Shown: positions 36,639 to 50,800 of the stretch, in pieces
How the letters are laid out: each line of letters starts with the position of its first letter
Numbering within the stretch: the stretch's first letter is position 1
Assembly (NCBI GenBank): GCA_030685235.1
Contig: MU839172.1
Location: forward strand, 1-64,000
DNA from: Copromyces sp. CBS 386.78
Taxonomy: Eukaryota > Ascomycota > Sordariomycetes > Sordariales > Sordariaceae
Reading direction: 5' to 3'
DNA: 64,000 nucleotides
Translations under genes and position numbers: made by a program
The notes under the pieces: model-generated
What the model was told of the DNA's origin: nothing
Seen by the model: the letters and a program-made list of their open reading frames with translations, nothing else
The model's database searches: none

Positions 36639-37311
36639 ATGGGCTTCAACATCCTTCTCCCCATCAGGGTCTTCCAGGCGAATTTCTCAATAATTATAAT
36701 AGGCCTCTCAGGTTTCGGTAAGGTCTTCACTGTTCCCTCAACTGACAAAAATACACGATCAAAGAGAAAGCTAACAGGTCCTTCCTCTAGTCGCACACTG
36801 GTACAACACCAACACAACCTACCTACCCCCCTCACAAATCAGTTTCCTCCTCTTCTGCGGCGTCTACTCCCTCGTCTCCGTCCTCTACCTCGGCCTCATC
36901 AGCAAACTCTTCCCCAAGACCTCCAACCCCTACGCCGTCCTCTCGCTGGAGATCACCAACTTGCTGTTCTGGTTCGCCGGCTTCGTCTCTCTCTCTGGTT
37001 TTCTGTCCAAGCTCCTCTTCTGCCGGGGCAGTGTGTGCGGCGCAGCCCGCGCCGACGTCGGCATCGCCGCTTGTTTGTCTGTCAGCTGGATCATTACCGT
37101 GGCTGTGCTGGCCCGGGATGCCATCAGGTCGGGGGGCTTCGAGGGGTTCCGTGGGAACATCGGTTTCCTGAGGCACAGACGGAGCGGAAGTGGAAGTCGG
37201 TTGGCTTCGATGGGGGAAACGGCGGGCATGTCAGCCAAACATCCTATGCCCGTGCCGACGGCCATCATGATGAAAAATGAGGGTGGATATTCCCAGGTGT
37301 CCCTGGCTTGA
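36639..37311 (+). CDS. MARVEL-domain four-helix membrane protein
   Basis: Two exons, 36639-36717 and 36791-37311, join to 199 aa. The 73-bp intron has a GTAAGG donor, a CTAAC branch and a CTCTAG acceptor. The protein opens with the typical fungal MARVEL start, M-G-F-N-I-L-L-P-I-R-V-F-Q, within the first helix. A short loop (A-H-W-Y-N-T-N-T) follows, then helices around residues 48-68, 78-100 and 115-135. The third helix has the family pattern L-F-W-F-A-G-F, followed by a Cys-containing loop C-R-G-S-V-C-G-A-A. The C-terminal tail is Ser/Gly/Arg-rich and cytosolic by prediction. Related proteins organise plasma-membrane domains or take part in vesicle transport; the exact role here is unknown. 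Confidence 0.82.
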
Positions 37312-37876
37312 AGGGGCTGGTTGTTGTGGCTAGGTTGCGTGAGCACAAGAAGGAGAAGAAGCATGTGAAAATAAGAGGCCATAGAACTACCCCGTCGATG
37401 GAAGTGGTGAAGAAGAAGGCGGTTGCCGCTTGGGATCGGAGGGGAATGGAAATATCATTACTCCCCGTGTAAGGATGTATCCAGGCATGTAAGAAGGATG
37501 ATATGGGACATGATGGCATTTATCACGACCGAGGCTTGTTCAGCTGGACTGGACCTAGGGGTTTTTCATGGACTGGCGTTGGGCAGTAAATTTTTGTATT
37601 AGGTACAGCGATCGGTGGTCGATGAGGGTTGAATACGATCCCTTGTCGAATCCACGTGACTCACTTTGATTATATTAGTCTAGAAGCTTCAGAGTATTGT
37701 CAATGTCTTTAACTTGATCTTCGTCGCCTTCGTAGTTCGTCAATAGACCCACTTTTTTCACTTACACGCCCTGGAAGCTAAGACGCCCAGGTGGCAGCAT
37801 GCGAGATCGGATGCAGGACCTAGAACGAACTGCGGCGATCCGGAACTTCGGGAAGCAAAGCGTGAGGATTACTTAA
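37312..37876. other. 3' flank of the MARVEL gene up to the Harbinger element
   Basis: 565 bp of normal composition with no coding frame or RNA gene recognised. It ends in the TAA target site (37874-37876) of the adjoining transposon. Confidence 0.6.
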
Positions 37877-37905
37877 GGGTGTAATCCGTAGCGTTTTTTT
37901 TAGCG

Positions 37906-38079
37906 TTTTCACCGGGTGAATAAACCCGGTGAAAATCGTAATCCCGTAAAACGTCGACGTCTTTATACTTTTTCACCGGGTTACACTGTCCGTACACGTC
38001 TTAACAACCTAGTAAAAAAGAAATCCCCGCTTTTCAACCTTTTAATTAACCAAAGTTCAAAATCATATTTTCACCCGGT
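37906..38079. repeat. Left subterminal TTTTCACCGGGT repeats of the Harbinger element
   Basis: Copies lie at 37906-37917 (direct), 37924-37935 (inverted, making a short palindrome), 37970-37981 and about 38068-38079. They are probable transposase binding sites, by analogy with subterminal repeats of other DNA transposons. Confidence 0.75.
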
Positions 38080-38379
38080 AAATACAAAAATTATTATTTT
38101 ATAAATCGCAACCGGATAAATTTTCGAAAATTTTCGTGCTAAAATTCGCTACCCCCTTCTAGAGCTTAATATATATTAGCGATTATAATACTATACGTAT
38201 TGCACGCACTATAATATTATATATCGCACAATATATTATTACCCCCTCAAAATCCCTAAATATAGCGTAAATCCCTTAGAACCGTTACTAATACTATTAT
38301 AATTGCAACGCGCAAATGTAAAGTACGTATATATATAGCCTCATTTCTAATTATAATCGTAGTAATACGGTAGGGCCCC

Positions 38380-39470
38380 TAACTTATTATTAATCCTAAT
38401 TCGCTAAAGGGAATCTTTATTACTAAAGATCTCTTATTTAAATATTAAAATAAATTGCAATCGCTTATCCGTATATAGGCAAATATAATCTTTGTACTAA
38501 TTATATAGTTTTAGTATAATACTAGACTATATAAAGGAAAGAGGTTGTAAATAGACGAAAAAGTTATAATATTCTTATTATTAATAATGTAGGGTACTAT
38601 TTATCGATTATCGGAATAGATTACTAGGCGAAGTCCTATTACAATTTATAAATTAATATTAAGACTTCTTATTTAAATTCGTAATTTATATTTACTTTAA
38701 TTTCTTATATAAATAGGGCCTTCTACGAGGTATTGAATTATTATATTTAATTTACATAGTCGAATATTAAATTCTCCTCCTTATATACTCTGATAAAAAT
38801 CGAAATAAACCTTAAATTATACCTTTATTTTAAAGGGGTACTAAGTACCTTCGATAGTTCGCACTTCCTTATAAAGGTCGGCGGCAATAAGTAATCTATT
38901 TAGCGTACGTATAAGGGAGGGCTTTCTATAAACGTTATATTCGTATATAACTTCGATAATTATATTATATATATTTTGCCCGGGTATAAGGGTTCTATAT
39001 ACGACGGTCGAATATTTAATACTTCGCTAGGGCGCGGCTTCTTAATTCTACTGAACTTCTATTACCTAATTAATAGCGGGTATAGCTATTTATATAGATT
39101 ATTCATTCCGTATTGTAGTATATAATATTATTTATAAGAATCGAAGAGGGGGAGCGTTAAACTGGTAATATATAAGGAATTATATAACTTAAAGTACAAT
39201 TAAATTAGGGTTATTATTAAGAGGGTAATCGGCAGGCTAAAGCTAACCTTTAAAATTCTTATTTATAAATTAATCTTCCCTATTAAGACTTATACTTTTA
39301 TTGTATATATTTATACGGTAATCCTTAATTTTATATTCGAATATCGCGAAATTAACTTTAAGGATAAAGATAATGCCTTTACGTACTTTAAAGGGGAAGA
39401 GGATAAAATAGAAGAGATAGCGCTATCGGTTAGTAATTTTAATAAAGAGGAAATATATGGTAAATAAAAT
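38380..39470 (+). pseudogene. Harbinger-type DDE nuclease, degraded
   Basis: From 38973 the plus strand reads, with few stops, I-L-P-G-Y-K-G-S-x-Y-D-G-R, then a Tyr-rich L-x-x-S-G-Y turn, an I-P-Y-C/R-S block, E-L-Y-N-L-K and I-x-R-V-I-G-R-L-K, ending in a Glu/Lys-rich tail that stops at about 39467. This is the order seen in HARBI1/PIF nucleases, where the catalytic triad lies in S-x-x-D-G-R, A-D-A-G-Y and V-I-E-R. Here the first Asp is kept (near 39003), the second codon is aat (39072-39074) and the Glu codon is aag (39219-39221). Both changes are G-to-A. The start is not determinable; the left limit is a guess. Confidence 0.8.
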
Positions 39471-39999
39471 AGTATAATATATAAATATTATAAAAAGATT
39501 ATAAAGCGTATATAAAAGGATTATTATAAATATTTTAAAAAGAAGGAGGGGAGGGGGGTTATAATGAGAAGGAGAAATTGAATAGATAGGAAAATTAAAA
39601 CTGGGGTTTAAATTATTTTAAAAGATTATTATAGAAATTAAATATTTTATTAGAATTCGAATAAAGGGTTTGGGGTCTTATTTATATAAAATACGTTATA
39701 CTAAAATATTAATTCCCGCTAGCCGACCCGTATTAATAATTATACTTTTAATTATTACTACTAATATTTCGAATCTTTTTCTAATAATAATATAAAAACA
39801 CTAGTATTTATAGCAAATTGAGGCGATTCTAATATATTTTTTATATTAAGATTTAAACGAATATAAGTTGTATTATATTGCGGTAAAGACTATATAAAAA
39901 AATGAGTGTAGGGTCGGCTATAGGGTTAGCGGGAGTTCCCGCGCGCTAATTAAGGGCAATTAAATTTAATATAATAAATACTCTTTAAAATATAGCGGG

Positions 40000-41240
40000 T
40001 TTATAGGGTATTTGTAGAGGGTATAAATTTCGAAATTTCTATTATCTAGATTATTATTATTATTACCCCTATTATTAATCCCCTTTTAAATCCTCTTTAA
40101 TCCGTTCAAAATATCTACTTATCCGCTCTAACTTTAAACGATAAAATTGTTTAATTATTCGTTCAAAATTTTCCCACCGTTTTTAAACTTCTTTAACGAC
40201 TTTTATAGAAACGCGACCGTTCTAATCTTCATTAAAAATCCCTATTATAGTCGTTAACTACTTCGAACTATATTTACCTTCTATTATAATAGCCGTAGTA
40301 ACTACTAATATACTTTAAAGAATAATTTCGCTATAATTTACCCGCTATTTCTTCTTTAGATTAATATTAGAAGAAGTTGACGATTTCTTTTAGGGATAAC
40401 GTACGTAGTAGGGAATTAGTAAAAGCCCTTTATTATTATTATTATTTCCGCTATCGTCGTCGTTGCTTCGTGTAATTATATTATTTTTATTACTTTCGCC
40501 CTCGCCTTCGTTTTTAAGAGTAGGGTCGATTAGTAATTAGGAAAGGGTAATCGTATTATTACCAATCGCACTTTAATCACCTTCAAAAACGCGCTCTATA
40601 AGTTTAAAGTAGGGGAGTACGGTATATTTGAATTAGGAAGTCTTCGGGTATTCCTATAAAATATTATTTTATTAATAAACTTTCTCTTAAACGAATATTA
40701 TTTATAAAATTAATAATAATTAAATTATTCTAAACGTTTAGCGGCGTAATAATTATACTCGTATTATTATTATAATTAAACCCCGATTATTAATGGATAA
40801 AATCCTAAAGCCTCTATTTCGTTTTAAAGGTCTTATATTTATTATAAACCTATATAAAAGTAAAAGTATGCCCCTTCGTAATGAATCGACGTATAATTAG
40901 GTAATACGTACCTTCCTTAAAGCTATTCTATAATACGCCGCCGCTAGCGACGGCTTTAAAAAAGATTTAGAAGACGATTTCCTCCTAAATTATAGTCTAT
41001 TAAACCTTTATTACGCTAACCTTACCTTTACCCTTCTTACTAAAGGTAAGAGTAGTAGGGGAGGTAGGCAATTAAGTAGAGGAAGGCCTAACTTAATTAA
41101 TACTAGCGATATTCGATTAAGTAGTATTATTCGATTGGGTAAAGCTAGAAGAAGTATATATAATAGAATTTTAAGAAGTTATATTAGGCGGGCTAGGGGA
41201 TTAGTACTAGCGGTTATAGAAAAGGATAGACGAAATTAGG
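40000..41240. pseudogene. Possible second ORF(s) of the Harbinger element, degraded
   Basis: The minus strand at about 40580-40080 reads as a charged, Trp/Phe-containing protein (for example R-W-E-N-F-E-R-I-I-K near 40160) that could be the Myb/SANT-like partner protein usual in PIF/Harbinger elements. The plus strand at about 40865-41240 reads as a separate, very basic, Arg/Ser-rich stretch ending in E-K-D-R-R-N and a stop. Neither match is firm, and the frames were inferred by treating CAA-derived stops as Gln. Confidence 0.35.
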
Positions 41241-41488
41241 TATATAGATCGATATTTATCAACTATTTTATACAATTTAACAACATTGAAAATTTTCACT
41301 CTTTTACTATAATCGATAGACGATCTAAATCCCCAGCTAAAATAATACCCGTAGGGGTTTATGGCTATACAAATCAATATATCAACAGTCCTTCTAGACT
41401 ATAAAGGTATTTGCAGCTATCTGGGCCATCAACTGGTGGATTTATCGCCATACGCTCACGGATTTCATAAAAAGTATTCGGATCACGA

Positions 41489-41600
41489 TTTTCACCGACT
41501 TTTTCACCAGAATGCCAAGAACCCAGAATGCCAAGCCTGTAACCCGGTGAAAAGTGGCCTGTGCGACATTTTCACCCATGTATCTTCACCCGGTGAAAAT
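41489..41600. repeat. Right subterminal TTTTCACCGGGT repeats of the Harbinger element
   Basis: At least five full or partial copies in both orientations, including an inverted copy at about 41541-41553 and a near palindrome at 41584-41600. They mirror the left end. Confidence 0.75.
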
Positions 41601-41632
41601 ACCCGAAAATTTCTCTATGGATCACACCCTAA

Positions 41633-42881
41633 ATAGGAATTTGGGTTTTTGAAGCTGTTTCGACAGAGAATATGTGGAGTTGGTGCCAGTCGTTTGACAT
41701 GTCATTTCTTCGTTGAACTCAGTTGCAGTAGTTGCAGTTGGACAATCAGCTGAACCCCCCAACGGTAAGGATGAAAGAGTGATCGACGATCTTCAATCTG
41801 AACGTGGTTTAGGTTTGTTGCCGTAATGGAAGCCATAGATGACGAGGAGCAGTCTCAGTCGAAAGATATTTGAGTTCAATAACTGCCCTGGGCGTAGTTG
41901 ACATCAGGCGAATCAGAGCTGGTGAGACCTCAGCTGGGGTCTTGTCCTGCAAACCGATGCAACCCCGAGGCGGCAGCGGTCTGTTGGCAAATAGGATCAA
42001 GGTATCTCGTGTTCTTGACAGTCATTGCTTTTTTGTTCCTGACTTTGAGCGAGGAGTATCCAGGTACGAACGGGTAAAGCCAGCCCTATAGAGGATATTG
42101 TTGTACCTAAGTAGGGGTTTGAGATATATACCCCACTTACATATCTCGGGGCGGATGACATTTCAAAGCAACACTTCTCTGACACACCAGATGATGATCC
42201 CGTCTCTTCCTGAACATGAGACAGAGAAAGAAACAATAGACGAACACTAAAGTTTATAGACCATGAAGGGAAGTCCACAGACCAGTGATCAGGCTGGTTG
42301 CCCCGCGCCATGAGTTGATGGTGCGATTGCGTGCTCGGAGCTGCTGGGAAGTCAACCCCACACTTTTCCCAACTGGGACAAGCAGCACAAGGTGGGATGG
42401 CATTACTGCGTCACAGCATCTCAGGGCCCTCAAGATACCCACTACGTGTAGATCACCATCGACATGGGATGGGGTTCTCTACGCCAACCCGCGTTTTGCG
42501 CGTATTAGCGAGGGCGGAATGCGTGATCCATCAGCTAATGGAAACTCGAGATCGGACGAAAGCACAGCAATGACAGCATAGTCAGGTACCGGATACCTTT
42601 ACCTATGCTTGAGGTTGTCCGGCCCGAGTCGGTCAGTTCTGGACCAGCTATGCGGCGAGACAAAGAGTAGAAGAAGCAGACATCGCCCGAATCCCGATAG
42701 CTCCTCAATCGTGAATCCCTTCCTCTCTCTCTTCCTCTTCTTTGTCCTTCTCTCTTCCCGTCAGACACCCCATAGCTTGAGCTATCAATCGGAAGAGTCC
42801 AAGGCTTCAAGCTACTTACCTCGAGCTCTCACAACTTCGTCTCTGACCTGACTTCTCTGCTGCACCACCTCCATCACAACC
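41633..42881. other. Upstream region of the O-acetylhomoserine sulfhydrylase gene
   Basis: 1.25 kb of normal composition. No gene is supported; short overlapping frames look random. The pyrimidine-rich run at 42719-42760 and the CACCACC-rich leader just before 42882 fit a 5' leader. I found no clear match to the CYS-3 site ATGRYRYCAT, although sulfur regulation would be expected for this gene. Confidence 0.5.
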
Positions 42882-44511
<1,630 letters not shown>

Positions 44512-45070
44512 GTGATAATATTTTGATTTTAGGAAAGCGTTGTTCTTTTGAGTTAGTAGCGAGACAAGAAATTATACCCCCCTTCGCAAATTTGAGGTTT
44601 CGGAGTCGTCGTCGCGTGTGTGACCTTGCTGTACGCGCATCAAGACTCATGTTCCCGACGAAACGATATTTGGGTAAAACGGATAAAAATCTTGCAAATT
44701 ATCGACGATGATGATAATTGGGTTTTCGTACATCGTGGAAAATCATGGGGTGATGTTTTGTTAAATCCATCTTCGTGTTGTAGCTCGCCGTAGAAATCCC
44801 CCGAACGTCGGGTGTCACTCTCAGCGCCAATCACAATTCCTGCACGGTCACAGCTCAAGCTTCCCAAAGCTCCACTCAAACGTCGCAGTAACCTCCCACT
44901 TGTGCCTCCCGACCTCGACCTCTACCATCCTACCAACATCACCATCCGGCGCATCGCTATTCACGCTCATCTCTCGTGATCACGGTCGATTTTTCTTCTT
45001 TTCTTCTTGGAGGATGCAGAGCCCGTAAACAACCAAATTCAACAACTCGATAGTCCGCCCAACCCCAACA
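44512..45070. other. Intergenic region, no gene seen
   Basis: 559 bp between the sulfhydrylase stop and the EMC7 start. It contains the 3' flank of the first and, near 44880-45060, a C-rich leader of the second. No RNA gene was recognised. Confidence 0.6.
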
Positions 45071-46026
45071 ATGCAATTCCTAACCACCACCCTCGCCTTC
45101 CTGGCCGCCTCAAGCACGACCGCCCTCGCGGCCCTCGCTCCCCAAACCTCGATAATAATAACCCTCCCCTCCAGCCCTCCCGGCGACACCTCCGGCAAGC
45201 TTTTCGTCTTCCCGCCCTCGACGCACGGCACGCTCTCGACCTTCGGCCAGACCAAGTCCGCCCCTCTTAGCGTCGCCAACACGCTCGTGTTTCAGAACGT
45301 CACGCAGGGCTCATACCTGCTGGACATCCACTGCGCAACGCACGCGTTCGCTCCGCTGCGGGTGGACGTGGCGCCCGTCTTGCATGGCGTGCTTGAGGAG
45401 GGCAATGGCCATGGCGAGGTTAAGCTGGAGGTGAAGGCGTGGGAGACGTATAGGGGGAATGATTGGGATAACAAGGGGGAGGAGGCGCCGAGGCAGAGAC
45501 TGAGCAATGGAGGGAACGGAGTGGTGTTTGGGGCGAAGGTGTTGGGTGAGAAGGGATATTTTATGGAGAGGAGTAAATGTGAGTTTTTGTGGTTAGAATG
45601 GGAGGGTTGATGATGATGATCGATATGCTAACTCTACGCAGTCTCCGTTCTTTCTATTCTCAAGAACCCCATGATCCTTCTCGGTTTGGTCAGCATGGTC
45701 ATCTTCCTTGGCATGCCGAAGCTGGTTGAGAACAGTACGTTGCGTTTTTCCTTTTTTTCTGTCCGTTTGGTGTTTCCCAGGTTAAACAACTGCTAACGAC
45801 ATCCTTAGTGGACCCCGAAACCCGCGCCGAATGGGAAGAGAATCAGAAGAAGAACCCTATGAACGCTCTTATGGGCGGCAGTGGCGCTCCCGCGGCGTCG
45901 AACTTTGATATGGCTGCTTTCCTTGCTGGTACCAGCGCCAAGAAGGAGGAGTCTTCTGGTGCTAGTGAGGCGGCGGCGAGCACTGGTGGCGGCGGCCATC
46001 AAGGCGGCAAGAAGAGGAGGGGCTAA
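45071..46026 (+). CDS. emc7: ER membrane protein complex subunit 7
   Basis: Lumenal beta-sandwich subunit of the ER membrane complex, which inserts and folds membrane proteins. Three exons, 45071-45578, 45642-45734 and 45809-46026, join to 272 aa. A hydrophobic signal peptide of about 20 residues is followed by a carboxypeptidase-regulatory-like domain, with F-x-N-V-x-x-G-S-Y-L-L-D-I-H-C near residues 76-91. A transmembrane helix follows at about 178-197 (K-N-P-M-I-L-L-G-L-V-S-M-V). The conserved cytosolic start M-D-P-E-T-R-A-E-W-E-E comes next, and the tail is Gly/Ala/Lys-rich. The helix and tail pattern is typical of EMC7. The ATG at 45071 directly precedes the signal peptide and follows a CCAACA context. 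Confidence 0.9.
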
Positions 46027-47818
46027 AACTACTCGCGGGTATAAACTAAGCGAGAAAAGGAGGTAGGTTTAACTTTAATAGCAGCGTAGAAGGACAGAGC
46101 TTGGGAAAGCTATGTTGTTTCTTATAGATACGAGCATAATAGCTGGAGCAGACATGCACTTTTTGTATAAATAACTGTATTTATGACATATCAAAGCTGT
46201 ATGCTTTCAGCATTTTAGAATGCGTAATAGTTTCAAGGTACAAACTATACTTATTAGTTGCTTTAGATGTAGTTGTAATAAAAAATATTATACTAACGTC
46301 AGTCACGTAAGCAATTTGAAGAGCTTATCATTTAGCATATAAGATAAATTATCAGTTGATGTACAATTCAATACTGGTTTGTTTGTTAGTTTGGTTCTTC
46401 GGCTATGGGTTGAGTAGGGGGGACTAGAGCTCTCATTGGCCTTTTTCTGGTTTTCGTTTGAAGTAACTGACATTGACCAGGGCCTAATACGCCACAAAAG
46501 CCTCTTTCTGTCCCTCTCCGTCTCTCACGGAAGCCCCTAAGACTGGAAGATATAAGAGGGCAGTCCCCTTCACTCGTCTACTTGATTCCCGAATGCTTTT
46601 CCATTGGCTTCGAGAGTGGAGATGGGCGTTTTTGTACCAAGCTAACAAACAAACCAGGGGTATATTGTAACTCACCTTACCTTCTTTTTTTCACACAATA
46701 AATTGTACTCGTTTATCATTCTTGTTAAAGATAACTTCTCAATTGTTCCAATGGAGCTTAACAAACCGCCGTAAAATATCTGGCAGGGGCTCTGCACCGC
46801 ACGGAAGGGGGGGGGGGCGGAGGTGCACGAATCGAACCGCGCTGCATGTTACCCCCAGGCTGTCGCATACTGTCGTCGCATGTGAACTCGTGACTTCGCG
46901 TCTGCCAGCTCCATACTCCTAGCGGAATTGCCCAGACATTAAGGTTCGCAAACACGGTCGCCTGTCCTGTCATCTTAACATGCTCCTCGGAATAATTCCA
47001 TGTTGTATTTCTGTTGCGTCTTTCCAGTCGCAGGAACCCGAACTGGAACCTTGAATTAAACCGGCTGCGGATCTTCGACTGCCTTGCACGACGGGCTGTC
47101 TGACTTCCTATCACGACTGCATCGAACGAGGATCGCATGCTTCGGCCTTCTGTTCGCGCAGGTCTGCTTCGCGAAGTCCAAACGGACGAACATCGAAGCT
47201 TAAGAGTTATCTATGATCATTAGTAACAAATGAAGTAAGAACATGTTCTGTATGTATGTTGCGTTGAAATATAAAATAATAATACAGAAGAAGATACTCC
47301 TCTTTTGAGTAGATATTTTATAAAATGCTAGTTTTTATTAGTATAATAAAGTTAATAATCTTATTCTTTTCAAGTTTAAATACTATTATTTAGTTATTGT
47401 TAAAATCGGAATAATAATAAAAATAGAAAATCCATCTTATTTAATAATTAGCGGAGCTCGCTTACGGGTCGCCGTTGCTTACGTAAGATCACGGAATATT
47501 GCATATCTCACTAGTAAACTAATTTAACACAGGCTTAAATCAAAATACAACTTGACTCTTCTTCTTTCCAAGGCGCTTACCCTGACCGCGAACCATTCAG
47601 AAATGGACTCTAGGTACGTAACTTTCCTTTTTAAAAACTATCACAACGCGCTTCTCGTCTTCTTTCGTCAGTTACTTATTTCTTTTGGACAATCTTCCCG
47701 CTCTACCAAGTTTAAATCGCATTGATCCATCTTCGGCGGCTGTTGATGCGCGTTGCGCGCTGCGTGCCCGTCTACCCTTCGGTCACCTCATCCCCTTGTT
47801 TCTGCTTGCGATCCCTCC
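46027..47818. other. Intergenic region with AT-rich patches, no gene seen
   Basis: 1.8 kb. 46060-46330 and 47200-47460 are AT-rich and may be old repeat fragments. A run of G bases lies at about 46808-46817. A 126-codon minus-strand frame at 46758-47138 shows no domain, and the G run gives it a poly-Pro stretch. A short ATG followed by a good donor at 47603-47615 (ctctag/gtacgt) could be a noncoding 5' exon of the WD40 gene. Confidence 0.45.
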
Positions 47819-50800
47819 ATGACACTGGCCATCACCACCAGCTCACCCTCCTCTCCATCTATTAGAATACATGATATTTCTAGCAGCGCGCCGGATCCGC
47901 TCATAATTCGTCGATTAGCATTAACAGACATATCTACTACCCCTAGGCCTGGAGATCCTGCGCGTGTCCCGCTCACAAACGGCTCCTCGGCCGACGCCAC
48001 CACCGTTGCCTCCACGACAACCATTGCGCAACAACATGCGGGAGCCAACAACCAAAGCAACGGGTCTCTCCGTGTAGCTGAGCAGAGGCACCAGCCGGAC
48101 AATCTCGAACATCCGCCTTTCAAACGGCAGCGTACCGAGACCGTTCCAGTCACAACCCCCACCAGCAATAATCACCTACAGCATCATGGCAACCCTCAGT
48201 CTTCTCCCCGTTATGGAGACCAGGACGTTTTTGTCAAGTGTCTCGTAAACCAAGTGTTCCCACACGTTGACCGGGAGCTAGCAAATGTGCCCAGAGACAA
48301 GTACGACGTTGAAAAAATAGGAACAAAGGTTAGCATGCTTCGACTTTCGTTAGTTATTCCTGTTCGCCCCCCTTATAACCCTTACATTCTTCGGTTACCT
48401 TCCCATACCTTACCTATACTTTCTCCTCTTTCCAGGTCGTCGAGATTGTGACTGGCGTCGACTTTACGGCCGCTTATAAGCTCGGGAATGGGCGTGTGAG
48501 CGATGTGTTCGAACGACTTCTGGCTGCCCGCATCCCGGTGGAGATCCGCTCATTGCTCATGCTTCCCGTGCGTATTAATAACGTTTATTTATGTGTTGCT
48601 TTTCTGTTCGGAGGGTACAGTATTCGTTACTAACATCCACCAGCAATATCGGTTTAAATCGTACACGCCGGTACCTGTCCCCCAGATCACACGGGCACCT
48701 CCCCAGGCGCCTTTCGGCTATGCCACGGCCCCGCTGCCGCCTCCGCCTCCGCGTCCGGGCTCGGGCTCGGACATACCTCCTACATTCCTGGCGGCAAATG
48801 AACGCCGCTACTCCAACTCTCCAATACCTATCCCAGTAGTGCCTGGGCGTCAGGAGCCACACAGAGGTATAAACCCTCTTTCGGGGTTGCGAAACCCTCA
48901 CGCTCCGGTTGTTCCAAGTCATGCGACGGCAGGAATTCACCGACCAACCATACTGCCGCCGCCGCCGTCGCAGGTTATCACTATCAAGGATGATGACGAG
49001 GAAGATGAGGACAAGGGAGCCCCATCGGCAGCCATATCAGTGCCTCAACCCAGTTCACCCGCTGGTTCGTTGATGATTCTGGACCCGCCGTCGACATCTA
49101 TTGCCCAGCTGCCCTCTGTTGCCCAGCCGCCGTCCATTAGCAACCTGCCTGAAAACTCGGTACCAGAACCGAGGAGATATCGAGGCCGAACGTCTAAGTG
49201 GCGTAAACGCGTTGAGGAAGAGAAGAAGTCGCAAAACCGTGGTATAGTCACGACCTCGGCACAGAATTATCGAAGTCGCGCCCACGCTTTGGCCTGGAGG
49301 GGGCATGAGGACAGCGCTGATTCTCAAGGTTTATCATCGCGGCTGTTCAGTGAGGCCAAACGACCATATCTGTCAGCAGAAGATAGGGCCAACATCTCAA
49401 TTGGTGTACACAAGTTTGTACGATTTGACGAATCCTTGCTCACTCGACCCACGACCTTCCATGTCGACTTTACCGCCGATGAAATCAAGGCTCTTCGGAA
49501 CCTTTGTCGGAGAGTCCTTGGTCTATCGTCTGGAAGCAGGAAGCAAGATCTTGCCAAAGATCTCCGCAAACAGCTTAAGAAGTATCGCGGAGAAATTGTC
49601 AAGGTTTTAGACGCCATCCGGTCGGAAAAGGAACTTTCACGTCGAAACAGGGCAGACATCGAACGATTCCTGCATGACTTGGTTAATCACAAGGTGTCCA
49701 GGGATCCCTCAATACTTGCCTTGAAGAAAGACAAGTATGACTTGCACGGTGAGCTCGCTCGTTCGAGCTATATTAATTCGCTCCTCTTAGCTAGAGAAAC
49801 CTCCGGTAACCGCGGTATGGCTTTGAGGGCTCCCACGAACTTCCCAAACGAGTTCGTCAAGTGTCACGAGGACGAATTGGAGTTGCGAAGAGAATGGACG
49901 GATTGTGCTGGAGATATTGCGACTATCGTTTGGGTCTCAAACGACGGCTTCATTTGCGGGACAACGGAGCATTCGGATGCTCACAATCAACAATACAACA
50001 AACCCGGCAACCTCGTTCTCGGATCTTGCAGTCAAGGCACTCTGCGGGCATATGCCGATCATCGAATCGTCCGACCGGTTGTCGAAAAGGGCGAAAACTC
50101 GACGGATGCCATGAGACAGAGTCAAGACCCATGGCTCTATTCATCTGTTGTTGCCTCGGACTATGACGATGTTCATGATCGCGCCTTCACTTCTGGCTTT
50201 GACCGCAAAGTCAAAATTTGGAAGGTAGACCCGTCCGGCTCCTCCATGGTCTCATTGGGCGAGTGGCCTCACGGGGGGAATGTCAACTTTGTGGCTGCCT
50301 CAAAGTATGATTCGACGACGGCTATGGTTGCAACGGCAGCAGACGTTCCTACGGATGCTGTGCGCATATACAACATACATAGCAACTACTCTATTTCGAC
50401 CTCCTCGTATCGGTCCTTTTCTTGCTCCCGGGTAGAAGACGCAGAGGGAAACACTGTTTCGACTGAGAGATGGGCCTACTTTCCTGCCACTATGCAATGG
50501 GGTCGCTCGCCAACCGTTCGACATCTCCTTTTGGTCGGCTACTCACCTCGTAGCAGGACAGGGGATGACACTGATATTCCTCCCGATCGTTGGGAGACGG
50601 GAGAGCTCTGCCTTTGGGATGGCCTTACGGGAGAAAGATGGCGGATAACATCCGCTACCACTCAAAATGTTTTTGAGGTTTTATGGCATCCGAGCCAAGC
50701 TTGCTTCATCGCGGCCACTTCACCATTGGGTCTAGACTTGGATTACAACACCCGTACCCAAATCCGCGTCTTTACCCCGTCTCCTATCTCTGAGCATGGG

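Larger units (their letters stand above)
37877..41629 (+). mobile_element. PIF/Harbinger DNA transposon, full length, RIP-degraded
   Basis: A 3753-bp element flanked by TAA on both sides (37874-37876 and 41630-41632), the 3-bp duplication expected for PIF/Harbinger. Its ends are the inverted pair GGGTGTAATCC / GGATCACACCC with one transition difference. The first ~200 and last ~150 bases keep normal composition and carry repeated TTTTCACCGGGT motifs in both orientations, while the interior is strongly AT-rich and CpA-poor. The interior encodes a degraded Harbinger nuclease on the plus strand and possible second ORF(s). The open frames at 37916-38104 and 41361-41636 lie in the subterminal repeats and are not genes. 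Confidence 0.88.

Noticed and set aside
37874..41632. piggyBac origin of the 3.75-kb element because of a TTAA on the left side
   Set aside because: The right side has TAAA, not TTAA. The ends start GGG, and the interior has Harbinger nuclease motifs, so TAA is the better duplication.
41361..41636. 91-codon open frame near the right end of the Harbinger element
   Set aside because: It is composed of the subterminal repeats and runs across the terminal repeat into the flank.
46780..46930. tRNA-like B-box (GGTTCGATTC on the minus strand near 46826-46840)
   Set aside because: The flanking bases do not form a T-stem, and no A-box or acceptor stem could be built. Treated as chance.
47753..47818. 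Upstream start for the WD40 protein
   Set aside because: The apparent start codon is TTG. The first ATG in frame is at 47819.
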